DNA of 64,000 bases from CAYNRE01 sp964399535 (GTDB taxonomy: Bacteria > Planctomycetota > Planctomycetia > Pirellulales > CAYNRE01), in assembly GCA_964399535.1 (NCBI GenBank), contig CAYNRE010000028.1, positions 62,001 to 126,000 on the forward strand. The letters are read 5' to 3'. The notes under the pieces were generated by a model, which did no database searches, was not told the origin of the DNA, and worked only from the letters and a program-made list of their open reading frames with translations. This document shows positions 48,504-57,129 of the stretch, piece after piece. Made by a program: the position numbers and the translations under genes. The first letter of the stretch is position 1, and every line of letters begins with the position of its first letter.

Positions 48504-49622
48504 ATGCATGACACCTGGTTGTTTTCCCGCGCAGCCCTGCGCATCGTTGGAACCGTCGTCTGGGCTCTGATCGCCGCCGGGGCAGAAGCGGAGATCGTCA
48601 GCTTCGAAGACTTACCCTTGGCGGCCGAATCGTATCGGCCTGGGCCGTTTTCCAATGCCCACGACGAACCCGACCCGTACGGTGGTTCGCTGCCGATTAA
48701 AGTGGGCAGCTTCAGCAGCGGCGGGCTGGAGTTTGTCAATCGCTACAACCTGAATTACGGGAGTTGGAGCGGATTTGCCTACAGCAATCGAACCGACACC
48801 ACGACTCCCGGCTACTCGAATCAATTCAGCGCCGCAACTGGCAGCGGCGCCGGAGGGGGCGACGACGTTTACGCCGTGGCGTACGGCTACGCCGACGGAT
48901 TCGATCCTAGCGACGCCGGCCAACGCGCCCTGTTGCCTTATTTCGACCTGCCCACCGGGGCGCAGCTGCAGCGGGCCCTGGTGACCAACACCACCTACGC
49001 GGCGCTTTCCATGCGGCTGGGCGACTCGTTCGCCAAACCCTTTGGAGGCGCCACCGGCGACGACCCCGATTGGTTTCTCCTGACCGCCTATGGGGTCGAC
49101 CTGGACGGGGCACTGTTGCCCTCGGCCCCCAGTATTTACCTGGCCGACTATCGCTTTGCCGATTCGAACCAGGATTACATTCTCGAGGAATGGACACCGT
49201 GGGACCTGTCGTCGCTGGCCACCGCCGCGCGAATCTACTTCAACCTGGTTTCCAGCGACGTTCATCCCGACTTCGGGCTCAATACGCCGGGCTACTTCGC
49301 GATCGACCAGATCGAGTATCTCACCGCGGTTGAGCCCAGCGAGCTGTTGGGCGACGCCAACGGCGATTGCCTGGTGGGTGCTGCCGATTACGCGCTGTGG
49401 GCCGCCCAATTCGGGCAGTCGGGCACCGGGCTCACCGCCGACTTCGATAGCAGCCTGGCGGTGGGTGCGGCCGACTACGCGATCTGGGCCGCAAACTTCG
49501 GCGAAACCTGTCCGCCACCAAGCACCCCCGTCCCCGAGCCGTCGACGGCCTGGCTCCTGGCTCTGGGGTGGGGCTGGGCCGGTTGGTTGCGGCACACATG
49601 CCGCGCGCCGCTGAAACGCTGA
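48504..49622 (+). CDS. DUF4465 protein with dockerin-like module and PEP-CTERM tail
   Basis: A 372-residue exported protein and the second gene of the riboswitch operon. Signal peptide: residues 1-29 (ending AAGAEAE). The DUF4465 domain spans about 30-280: SGGLEFVNRYNLNYGSWSGF, AYSNRTDTTTPGY, LVTNTTYAALSMRLGDSFAK, GDDPDWFLL, YLADYRF and NTPGYFAIDQIEY. A dockerin type I-like pair of calcium loops (GDANGDCLVGAADYALW and DFDSSLAVGAADYAIW) spans about 287-340. The tail VPEPSTAWLLALGWGWAGWL plus RHTCRAPLKR is PEP-CTERM. The ATG at 48504 has AAGG about 9 nt upstream. DUF4465-type proteins of Bacteroidota occur in B12-responsive loci, as I recall; this supports a corrinoid-related role but I cannot verify it here. 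Confidence 0.85.
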   Translation: MHDTWLFSRAALRIVGTVVWALIAAGAEAEIVSFEDLPLAAESYRPGPFSNAHDEPDPYGGSLPIKVGSFSSGGLEFVNRYNLNYGSWSGFAYSNRTDTTTPGYSNQFSAATGSGAGGGDDVYAVAYGYADGFDPSDAGQRALLPYFDLPTGAQLQRALVTNTTYAALSMRLGDSFAKPFGGATGDDPDWFLLTAYGVDLDGALLPSAPSIYLADYRFADSNQDYILEEWTPWDLSSLATAARIYFNLVSSDVHPDFGLNTPGYFAIDQIEYLTAVEPSELLGDANGDCLVGAADYALWAAQFGQSGTGLTADFDSSLAVGAADYAIWAANFGETCPPPSTPVPEPSTAWLLALGWGWAGWLRHTCRAPLKR

Positions 49623-49688
49623 ATACAGGCGACCGGAGCGTTCGGCTTGGGGGGCAAGTCGCAGTGCCCGCCGCCGGCACGGCCGCGC

Positions 49689-51176
49689 TCACCCCAACGC
49701 ATCCCAAACCACGCGGCCCTCGCCCGCCACGGCCACCGGCCGCCCCAGCCGGTCCGGAATCGTTGTCTCTGGGGCAATGCCCAGCAGGTAATACACCGTC
49801 GCCAACAGGTCCTTGGGCGAAACCGGCGCGTCGACCACCGTGCCCGCGATGCGGTCGGTGCGCCCCACGATGTGTCCGCGGGCGGCGCCACCGCCGGCCA
49901 ACAGCGACGAATAGGCCGCCGCCCAGTGACCACGGCCACCCCCCTCGGCGTTTTCCAGCTTGGGGGTTCGGCCATGTTCGGTGGTGCACACCACGAGCGT
50001 GTCGTCCAGCATCCCGCGGGCTTCCAGGTCGAGCACCAGCGCGCTCAGGGCCCGGTCGAACCCCGGACAAAGCTGCTCGCGCATCAGCGAGTAGTGGTAA
50101 TAGTGCGTATCCCAGGCGCTGTTGACCAGCGCGAATTCGTCCCAGATTACCGTGGTGAACTGGCAGCCGGCTTCGAGCAGCCGCCGAGCCACCAGCGTGG
50201 CCTGGCCAAACAGGGTGTGGCCATATTGCTCGCGCACGGCGGCCGGTTCGCGGGCTACGTCGAGCGCTTCGCGCAGTTGGCTAGTGGTAAGGTAAGAAAA
50301 CGCCTGGGCCCGCGCTTGGTCGAACCCGCGCTGCTCGGCTCGCTGGTCAAACGCGCGGCGCTGCTCGTCGAATTGTTCGAGCAGCGAGCGGCGATGGTTC
50401 AGACGGTCGAGCGTAAGGCCGGGCTGTAACTGGGCATCGGCCGAGAGCGTGAAGCGGCCGTCGGGCGCCAGCGGCCCATAGGGGTCGAAACAACGAATGG
50501 TTTCGTTGCCAAAGGTGTAGGTCGACTCTCGGGTGCCGCGGCCCTCAAAGTCGGTCCACAGCGGATCGTAACCGGCGCCGAGCCAGGCGCCGTAGGGGCC
50601 GGCGTTGTCTCCGGCGGCGTAGGGGCGCCGACTGCTGAGCCGCCAGGGCAGCCCGACGCTGCGCGGAATGCTGCCTGCCGGCTCGCCCCGCCGGTCGGCC
50701 AGGTAATCGACCACCGAGCCGATAAACGGCCAATGGCGCGGATCGCGGGGGCTCATCTGCAGCGGCACGTCGATCGTGGGAATCGAAGTGAGCGTGTAGG
50801 CCGAGGCGTGCAGCGGATAGGGGTGCGTCATCGAGCGGATCAGCGTCAGCCGGTCGGCCACCTGGGCCGTCCGGGGCAAGAGCTCGCCTAGTTCCAGGCC
50901 CGGCACTCGGCTGGCGATCGCGCCCAACTCGCCGCGAACCTCGATCGGAGCCGAAGGTTTAGGGTCGAAGGTTTCCAGTTGGCTGGCCGCGCCGTAGAGA
51001 TACAGAAAGATGCACCGCTTGGCCTGACCAAACCGACTCGAGCCAGGCTCCGCGGCGATTGTTGGAAAGGGTTGACCGGCCGCGGCGGCCAGCGCCGCCA
51101 GGCTGCCAGCCCCGAGAAACTCGCGCCGCGAGAGTCCGTCGCACAGCTTTCGGGCAGAGCCAAGAATGCGCAGCAT
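49689..51176 (-). CDS. DUF1501 family protein, Tat-exported
   Basis: A 495-residue protein of the planctomycete-enriched DUF1501 family, related to the alkaline phosphatase/sulfatase superfamily. The Tat signal LSRREFLGAGSLAALAAAA is at about residues 14-32. Family motifs include CIFLYLYGAASQLETFDPKP, LIRSMTHPYPLHASAY, WDTHYYHY, VVCTTEHGRTP and GRGHW near the C terminus. It is usually paired with a DUF1549/DUF1553 cytochrome-like partner, but none is adjacent here. The ATG at 51176 starts right before the Tat signal and has GAGG about 9 nt upstream; the open frame continues upstream. Biochemical function is not established. Confidence 0.92.
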   Translation of the reverse strand: MLRILGSARKLCDGLSRREFLGAGSLAALAAAAGQPFPTIAAEPGSSRFGQAKRCIFLYLYGAASQLETFDPKPSAPIEVRGELGAIASRVPGLELGELLPRTAQVADRLTLIRSMTHPYPLHASAYTLTSIPTIDVPLQMSPRDPRHWPFIGSVVDYLADRRGEPAGSIPRSVGLPWRLSSRRPYAAGDNAGPYGAWLGAGYDPLWTDFEGRGTRESTYTFGNETIRCFDPYGPLAPDGRFTLSADAQLQPGLTLDRLNHRRSLLEQFDEQRRAFDQRAEQRGFDQARAQAFSYLTTSQLREALDVAREPAAVREQYGHTLFGQATLVARRLLEAGCQFTTVIWDEFALVNSAWDTHYYHYSLMREQLCPGFDRALSALVLDLEARGMLDDTLVVCTTEHGRTPKLENAEGGGRGHWAAAYSSLLAGGGAARGHIVGRTDRIAGTVVDAPVSPKDLLATVYYLLGIAPETTIPDRLGRPVAVAGEGRVVWDALG

Positions 51177-51665
51177 CTGAGGCGACCTCGATGCCAGCCG
51201 AGCCGGCGGCAAGTCGAATCGGCCAGGCCCGCAGGAAACCATCGCGGCCACGAGCACCAGTGGACGCCAGTCTATCCGAGCCGGCCCGAGGGGGCAAAAC
51301 CGTTAGCGGGCACGGGCCAGATTCTTGGGCGCGCCGGGGGGGAATCAACGCAACGGCGCCAGGGCGCGAAGACGCAAAGAACCCAGGACAGCGAGCAAGC
51401 AAAGCCGCGTAAACGCCGGCCGCGCTAACCGAAGACCTGCGCTAGGGATTAGCCGCGGGGTGAGCGAGGGAAGGTTTGGCCTTGGGTGACTCACCGCGGG
51501 CAAAAACAGTTTGGCCCACGCTATGCCCCCTCTCCCGCTCGGCCGAATTGGGACGGGAAAAGGGCAGGCGAATCAACGCAACCGCGCCAGGGCGCGAAGA
51601 CGCAAAGAACCCAGGACAGCGAGCAAGCAAAGCCGCGTAAACGCCGGCTGCGCTAACCGAAGACC
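51177..51665. other. Intergenic region with a duplicated 97-nt segment
   Basis: This 489-nt region holds no supported gene. Its main content is two direct copies of a 97-nt sequence, listed separately. Confidence 0.6.
51342..51438. repeat. 97-nt direct repeat, copy 1
   Basis: This copy begins GAATCAACGCAACGGCGCC and ends CGAAGACCT. It matches copy 2 at 51570-51666 with two mismatches over 97 nt. The internal GGCGCGAAGACGCAAAGAAC resembles a dispersed intergenic repeat seen in many environmental bacterial genomes. Confidence 0.85.
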
Positions 51666-51666
51666 T
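51570..51666. repeat. 97-nt direct repeat, copy 2
   Basis: This is the second copy, offset by 228 nt. It ends at the last base of the lipid-transfer thiolase stop codon, so it may also supply that transcript's 3' end. Confidence 0.85.
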
Positions 51667-52862
51667 TAGAAGCCCGCGGCCCGGCGGTACACGGTCACCA
51701 CCGCGGCCCCGCCCAGGCCCAGGTTGTGCTGCAGCGCCACCTTGGCATCGGGCACCTGGCGGGCATCGGCCTCGCCCCGCAGTTGCCAGGTCAGCTCTGC
51801 GCACTGGGCCAGGCCGGTCGCTCCCAGCGGGTGTCCCTTGGAGATCAAACCGCCCGAGGGGTTCACGACCCAGCGGCCACCGTAGGTCACGGCGCCCGAA
51901 TCGACTAGTTCGCCCCCCTGCCCCTGGGGGCAAAGGCCCAGCGCTTCGTAGGTCAGCAGCTCGTTGACCGAGAAGCAGTCGTGCAGTTCGATCACGTCGA
52001 CATCCTCGGGCCCTTGGCCCGATTGCTCGTAGGCCTTTTGGGCCGCCTCGCGACTCATATCGTAGCCGACCAGCTTGATGCAACTACGCTCGGCGAACGA
52101 GGTGTGCAAGTCGGTGGCCATGGCCATTCCCAGGATTTCGACCGCTCTCGCGCCCAGTTTGTTGCGGCGAACGAAATCCTCGCTGGCCACGACGGCGGCG
52201 GCCGCGCCGTCGGAAGTGGGGCAGCATTGCAGCTTGGTGAGCGGGTCGTAAATCACCTTGGCCCCCAACACATCGTCGAGGGTGTAGGCATCTTGAAACT
52301 GCGAGCGCGGATTGTTCACCGAGTGGCGATGGTTCTTTTCGCCGATCTTGGCAAACTGCTCGGCCCGGGTTCCGTAGCGCTCCATGTGTTCGCGGCCGGC
52401 GTTGCCGAACATTTGCGGCGCGCCCGGAGCGTCGGCCATGCCGCGCAGTTCGAGCATTAGTCCAAAGTGTTTGTCGAGCGGAATGGTGCGGTCGGTGTAT
52501 TTGACGCCGAGCGAACCCTTTTCCATTTTCTCAAAACCCACGGCCAGCACGCAGTCGGCCAGCCCCCCCTCGACAAGCTGCTTGGCCAGAAACAGGGCCG
52601 TGGAACCGGTCGAACAATTGTTGTTCACGTTGTAAACCGGAATGCCGGTGAGCCCCAGTTCGTAGATTGCCCGCTGGCCGCAGGTGGAATCGCCAAAACA
52701 GTAACCGGCCACGGCCTGCTGAACCTGGTCGTAGGCCACGCCCGCGTCGGCCAGCGCCGCCCCGGCCGCCTCCTGGGCCATCTGCGGGTAGTCCCAGTCG
52801 CGGGCACCGGGCTTCTCGAACTTGGTCATGCCGACGCCGACGACGAAGGTTTTGCGTCCCAT
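51666..52862 (-). CDS. Lipid-transfer protein / SCP-x-type thiolase
   Basis: A 398-residue thiolase-fold protein of the nonspecific lipid-transfer (SCP-x) type. The nucleophile is C83 in NVNNNCSTGSTALF. The later catalytic motifs are ELHDCFSVNELLTYEALGLC (in place of the NEAFA block of degradative thiolases) and SGGLISKGHPLGATGLAQ, with the final LGLGGAAVVTVYRR. Such enzymes act in steroid or branched acyl-CoA side-chain cleavage and other acyl-CoA reactions. The ATG at 52862 begins the first strand; the frame extends upstream without homology. It lies 70 nt downstream of the MaoC-like gene on the same strand, so the two likely form one acyl-CoA operon. Confidence 0.9.
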   Translation of the reverse strand: MGRKTFVVGVGMTKFEKPGARDWDYPQMAQEAAGAALADAGVAYDQVQQAVAGYCFGDSTCGQRAIYELGLTGIPVYNVNNNCSTGSTALFLAKQLVEGGLADCVLAVGFEKMEKGSLGVKYTDRTIPLDKHFGLMLELRGMADAPGAPQMFGNAGREHMERYGTRAEQFAKIGEKNHRHSVNNPRSQFQDAYTLDDVLGAKVIYDPLTKLQCCPTSDGAAAAVVASEDFVRRNKLGARAVEILGMAMATDLHTSFAERSCIKLVGYDMSREAAQKAYEQSGQGPEDVDVIELHDCFSVNELLTYEALGLCPQGQGGELVDSGAVTYGGRWVVNPSGGLISKGHPLGATGLAQCAELTWQLRGEADARQVPDAKVALQHNLGLGGAAVVTVYRRAAGF

Positions 52863-52932
52863 GGTGGGGGTCTTTCGTGCGCGGCGGGCCGCGTCTTGAG
52901 GGAGGGTGCCGGGAGGAAGCCAGTGCCTGGCT

Positions 52933-53784
52933 TCAGCGAATTCCAATCGCCGCGTTGGCGAGCACCGTGGTGCCTCGCTCTTTCACGTCGGCCTGAACGA
53001 TACAGCGGTCGTGCTCGCGCCACATCGAAACCACGATGGTTTCCCCCGGATAAACCACTCCCTTAAAGCGGGCGCCGTAGCGCGTGATCCGGCTGACGTC
53101 GCCGGCCAGTTCGTGGTCGACCACGGCCCGGCAAACGATTCCGTAGGTACACAGGCCGTGCAGAATGGGCCGTTCAAAACCGCCGAGCTGCGCAAAACCA
53201 GGGTCGCAGTGCAACGGATTCTTGTCGCCCGACAGGCGATAGATCAGCGCCTGCTGCGCAAGGGTCGGGCACTCGACCTGCCGATCGGGTGCCCGATTGG
53301 GCATTTCCACCACGGTGCGCGAACCCGACTCGCCGCCAAAGCCCCCCTCGCCCCGCAAGTAGAGCGAGAAGCGGTTGATGAACAGGGATTGGTTCGATTC
53401 GTCGCGGGTGTCGGCTTCCAGCACCAGCAGGGCAGCCTTGCCCTTGTCGTAAATGCCGGCAATGCGGGCCTGGGTGGTCACCGTGGCCGAAGTGGGCAGC
53501 GCACGGCGGACCTCGATCTCTTGCTCGCCGTGCAGCATCAGGGCCGGGTTAAAATCCAACCCCGGCACGCTCATGACCTGCAGCAGGGCCCGCGAAGCCG
53601 GAATCACGCCGAACGAGGGGAGCACCTTGAGCCGAGCCTCGTAGGTGTACTCGAGTTCCCCCAGCGCCGTGCTCGGATTGCCCGCGCCCAGGCCCAGGTG
53701 ATAAAGGATGACCTGATCCTCGGTCCAACTCGTGGTCTCGGCGGGAATGGAGTAGGACAGCGCCCGCGGCACGTCGATCGGCAT
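52933..53784 (-). CDS. MaoC-like double-hotdog enoyl-CoA hydratase
   Basis: A 283-residue protein with two hotdog domains. The N domain (about 1-130) contains WTEDQVILYHLGLGAGNP. The C domain (about 150-283) has the hydratase-2 signature YRLSGDKNPLHCDPGFAQLG followed by GFERPILHGLCTYG, with catalytic Asp and His in place. This is the layout of the peroxisomal MFE-2 hydratase and of bacterial steroid/fatty acyl hydratases. The ATG at 53784 has AAGGA 6-8 nt upstream; the frame runs further upstream but without family sequence. It is upstream of the lipid-transfer thiolase, consistent with successive hydration and thiolytic steps. Confidence 0.9.
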   Translation of the reverse strand: MPIDVPRALSYSIPAETTSWTEDQVILYHLGLGAGNPSTALGELEYTYEARLKVLPSFGVIPASRALLQVMSVPGLDFNPALMLHGEQEIEVRRALPTSATVTTQARIAGIYDKGKAALLVLEADTRDESNQSLFINRFSLYLRGEGGFGGESGSRTVVEMPNRAPDRQVECPTLAQQALIYRLSGDKNPLHCDPGFAQLGGFERPILHGLCTYGIVCRAVVDHELAGDVSRITRYGARFKGVVYPGETIVVSMWREHDRCIVQADVKERGTTVLANAAIGIR

Positions 53785-54071
53785 GCGGAATTCCTTGTTT
53801 CGCGGAGGGATCCAAGCAGTGGGGGTTGCCCCCCCGGCGAACCGCGTTCCGCGGCACCGCAAGCGCACCACCCGAACCCGTTGTAATAACCGCTGGGCTG
53901 CCGGGTGGCAACACGCCGCTTGGCGGCTGGTGGCCAGGGTCCACTGGCCGAAGACTTGGGGGGCCGGCTGGCCAGAATCGCGACGACCACGATCTTGGCG
54001 AGCAGCCAATCACCTTGGCCAACCGGCTAGGGCCAGGGCCAAACGCCCCGGGCGCGATGCCAGTCGCGCGG

Positions 54072-54509
54072 CTACGGCGACGGGGCCGAGGGCTGGCGCA
54101 CCTTTTCCATCACCACCCGGTTGCCAGCTTCGTTGTATTCGACCCGGGTCATGAAATTGCGCATCAGCATAATGCCCCGCCCGCCGGGAATCTCCAGGTT
54201 TTCGGGCTCGGTGGGGTCGGGAACCGCCTCGGGATTGAAGCCGGGCCCTTCATCGGCAATTTCGACGTAGATCCGCTCGTTGGAAAGCTTGCACAAATAG
54301 CGGACGCACTTCGAGGAGTCGCAACAGTTGCCGTGACGAATGGCGTTGACCAGGGCCTCCTCGACGGCCAGGTTGATGCTGAACACGCCGTGCTGATCCC
54401 AGCCGGCATGTTGAAGCTGGGCCACGAGCTCTTCCAAAACGCGGCGTCCGGCACCGGGCTCGCTGGGGAGCACCTCCTCGGTCGTCCAAAGCCAGTTGGG
54501 GTCGGCCAT
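54072..54509 (-). CDS. RsbW-like anti-sigma/serine kinase (HATPase_c_2)
   Basis: About 145 residues, a stand-alone GHKL ATPase domain. The N box is INLAVEEALVNAIRHGN, the G1 box is IADEGPGFNP, and GGRGIMLMRNFM forms the G2 region. Such proteins bind and phosphorylate STAS antagonists and sequester sigma factors or partner regulators. The ATG at 54509 is chosen; GTG at 54521 is possible. The STAS gene is 135 nt upstream on the same strand and is the likely partner. No sigma factor or PP2C phosphatase gene is near. Confidence 0.88.
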   Translation of the reverse strand: MADPNWLWTTEEVLPSEPGAGRRVLEELVAQLQHAGWDQHGVFSINLAVEEALVNAIRHGNCCDSSKCVRYLCKLSNERIYVEIADEGPGFNPEAVPDPTEPENLEIPGGRGIMLMRNFMTRVEYNEAGNRVVMEKVRQPSAPSP

Positions 54510-54644
54510 CAGGTTCACCACCGGGCTGGGTTCGCCGGAGAAGCCAGGCTTCCCGGCATGCGCCCAGACTTATCTCGCTAACGTTGATCGCCCCAATCCA
54601 ACTCAGCTTCCGCGTGGCCCAACCCGATTGCGCGCCGCGCGGCG

Positions 54645-54998
54645 CTAGAAGGCCGCGAGTGCGTCGGCCTCGTCATCCTTGATATCGAAAAGCTTGTTCA
54701 GCTTGGTAATCAGGAAAACTTCGTAAATCTCGGGCCGAATGTTGCTCAGCTTGAGCTTGCCGCCGTGCGACTTCACCTTTTTGTCCAGCGTAATCAACTT
54801 GCCCAGCGCCGCGCTGGAGAGAAAGTCGACGTTGGCGAAGTTCAACAGGAGCTGGCGTCGTCCCTCGGATTCGACCAGTTGAAACAACTCGTGCCCCATC
54901 TCCTGGATATTCGCCTCTTCCAATATCTTTCGGTCGACGAAGCGAACGATGGTGACGTCGCCCACTTCGGAAATCTCGACTCGCCGATGCACGGCCAT
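54645..54998 (-). CDS. STAS-domain anti-sigma factor antagonist
   Basis: A 117-residue single STAS domain. The strand/helix order is IVRFVDRKI, GRRQLLLNFANVDFLSSAAL and GKLITLDKKVKSHGGKLKLS. The conserved phosphorylatable serine is S61 or S62 in DFLSSAALGK. The ATG at 54998 has AGGAGC about 9 nt upstream. It precedes the HATPase gene, so the two form a partner-switching pair: the kinase would phosphorylate this protein and the unphosphorylated form would release the kinase's target. Confidence 0.9.
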   Translation of the reverse strand: MAVHRRVEISEVGDVTIVRFVDRKILEEANIQEMGHELFQLVESEGRRQLLLNFANVDFLSSAALGKLITLDKKVKSHGGKLKLSNIRPEIYEVFLITKLNKLFDIKDDEADALAAF

Positions 54999-55252
54999 GA
55001 AACTCTGCTCCTGGGCGTCGTACTCTCGCGAAAACGCCAAGCCCCGACGATCCGGCCCGGTGCCGGCCCGCCGTCGAAAGGGACCCCCGATGCGGCCCCA
55101 CCCTCTGGCCTGGCACCGCCGATCGCCTGGCCGAACCGACGCGCAGCGCCGCCTCGCCACCCCCAAGGGACCGGTCGACTCGGCGCAACTTGGCCTCGGA
55201 AATGATATTCCGACAGGCCCGAGTGTCAAGCAACACGGCCCCCGCCCCCAGC

Positions 55253-55726
55253 CTAGGGCTCGGTTGCCTCGCTGGGGCCGCCAAGCTTGCGGCTCGTGGT
55301 GGGCTTCAGTTGAGCCCGGCTCACTAACAAGAAATTCTGCCCGCGATACTCGGTGATCGACCCCGTTACCGCCCAGGTCAGCAGCTTGGGAGTCTCGGCC
55401 ACTTGCCGGGAAATGCGTTCCAGGGCCAGGTTCTCCAGCGCCACCACGCTCAGGTTTTGATCGTGCGACTGAAAACTGACCCGTTCTCCTTGCACGTTGA
55501 AATGCCCCAGTAGTTCCACCACCGGAGTCCCTTCGCGCTGGATCTGCACTCCCTCGGTCGGCGCCAGTTGAGTTGCCCCCGCCGGAAGCGCCGCCAGGTA
55601 GGAATCAGGCCGTTCGGTCGTACGCGCCGCCAATGGCAAATAGGCGACCAGCGCCGCGGCGAGCACCAGCGAACCCAGGTGCGACCAGCGAAATAGGGGC
55701 GCAGCGAAACTTGCCACACGTGGCAT
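55253..55726 (-). CDS. Hypothetical membrane-anchored protein
   Basis: A 157-residue protein with one N-terminal hydrophobic segment (SLVLAAALVAYLPLA, about residues 18-32) and a polar beta-rich remainder. It includes VVELLGHFNVQGERVSFQS, LERISRQVAETPKLLTWAV and TEYRGQNFLLVSRAQLKP. The last phrase reads like a small OB-type domain, but I do not recognise the family. The ATG at 55726 has GGGAGAA about 7 nt upstream. It is divergent from the gene at 56087. Confidence 0.7.
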   Translation of the reverse strand: MPRVASFAAPLFRWSHLGSLVLAAALVAYLPLAARTTERPDSYLAALPAGATQLAPTEGVQIQREGTPVVELLGHFNVQGERVSFQSHDQNLSVVALENLALERISRQVAETPKLLTWAVTGSITEYRGQNFLLVSRAQLKPTTSRKLGGPSEATEP

Positions 55727-56086
55727 CGTCGAATTCTCCCGACTTGGGATGCGCCGGAGGGTCGATCGACCAGACGGGTCCGTGAAAGACAAGCGATCTT
55801 GCCAGGCACCGTGGCGCCGAGCGCGTGGATCCCGCCTACCGGCATCTCTGTAGTTTAGGCCACGCTTGGCGCCTCGCCGCCCCACACGCTTACGGCCGGA
55901 TTGGGCAGGGGCAGCCGTGTCGCGTTTCGGCAACGCGGAACTTCCGCGCCCCCGGAGTGTTGCCCTGCCGCAACGCCGTCCGGTGGCCCGGCAGGTCGCG
56001 CTAAGCCCAAAGGAGCAAGCCAGTTATCTCCCACGGGCGCGGCGCACCGCTACCCCCCGGCACTTGGATTGCACCTGGGGCAGGGC
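55727..56086. other. Intergenic region between divergent hypothetical genes
   Basis: This 360-nt region is GC-rich. I see no gene, RNA motif or convincing promoter. The downstream frame stays open to 55901 but the extra sequence is low in secondary-structure signal. Confidence 0.4.
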
Positions 56087-57055
56087 ATGCCGAACCTGGG
56101 TTCGAATTCGCCGCTGTCGGGTGCGAACTGGCCTGTGGGTGCCTGGCCTGCGGGTGCCTGGCTCATTGGCCTCGCAATGCTGATTGGCTCGACCGAGCTC
56201 TGCCCCCCCTGCGCCGCCGCGGAAACCTCGGGCCTGGTCGTGCGGCTCCAGTCGGGCCTGGCCCTGCGGCCGACCAGCCTCGAGGCCCACGACGATCCCA
56301 GCCGCTGCTGGCTGGTTTGGGACCTGCCCCGGCTCCGTTGCCGCCGGGCAGTGGCCTGGCGCTCGGTGGCCCAGGTAACCCACGGCGACGAGCATTGGGA
56401 ACTGGCGGCCCTGGAGAAAGCCCTGCGGGTGGTGCGCGACCGCCGGGTTGCCGAGGCGAGCGCGGCCTCGGCTGCGATCGAGGGGGATACGCAACCGCGA
56501 GTGCTGTCACCGACTCCGCCGGCGAGGTACACGAGTTTCGTGTCGCCCGCCGAACCGGTCGAGGTGCCGGCCGAACCCGCGCGGGTCGAGCGCGTCGCCC
56601 AGATCGTGGCCGACGCCTCTACGGCCAACTGGGATCGCGACCCGCATTCCGACGGCCTGGTGCTCTACCTCGAGCCGCGCGGCGCCGACGGGCAAACGGT
56701 GCCGGCGCGCGGCACCGTAACCTGTGAACTTGTGGGCTACCGTCCCGAAGTGGGGAGCACCCTGGGGCGATTCTTTCGGATGGGCTATTGGTCGCGTCAA
56801 CTCAGGCCGGATCAGTTAGGTCTGCGCGGCGTCCGCTATGAACTGGCGTTTCAGCGATCGCACCCCGACACTCGCCCCGACTGGTCGACGTTCGCCTTAC
56901 TGCTGGTCCGGGTCTCGATCCCTGGCCAAGGCACCTTCACGACAACAGTCGACTGGATTCGAGTGCGCTCGCTCAGCACGCTGCGCGACAAGCTGCAGCA
57001 GGCCACCGGCGGACGCTACCTGCCGAGCGAAGGCCCGTTCAACGTGGGCTATTAG
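56087..57055 (+). CDS. Hypothetical exported protein
   Basis: About 322 residues from the ATG at 56087 (GGGGCAGGG upstream). A hydrophobic N-terminal segment (GAWLIGLAMLIGSTELCPP) suggests export. The middle has WLVWDLPRLRCRRAVAWRSV followed by a Pro/Glu-rich linker. The C-terminal 130 residues form a beta-rich domain: DGLVLYLEPRGADGQTVPAR, GTVTCELVGYRPE and GLRGVRYELAFQR. I do not recognise the family, though a similar domain organisation is common among planctomycete hypotheticals. The open frame continues upstream to 55901, so the start is uncertain. Confidence 0.65.
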   Translation: MPNLGSNSPLSGANWPVGAWPAGAWLIGLAMLIGSTELCPPCAAAETSGLVVRLQSGLALRPTSLEAHDDPSRCWLVWDLPRLRCRRAVAWRSVAQVTHGDEHWELAALEKALRVVRDRRVAEASAASAAIEGDTQPRVLSPTPPARYTSFVSPAEPVEVPAEPARVERVAQIVADASTANWDRDPHSDGLVLYLEPRGADGQTVPARGTVTCELVGYRPEVGSTLGRFFRMGYWSRQLRPDQLGLRGVRYELAFQRSHPDTRPDWSTFALLLVRVSIPGQGTFTTTVDWIRVRSLSTLRDKLQQATGGRYLPSEGPFNVGY

Positions 57056-57129
57056 GCCCCCGCCGCTTCCACGCGCCGGCGCCAGGAGAGGTCGAACGGG
57101 CGGCGGCGCTTGGTTTGGGTCGCCAGTCG

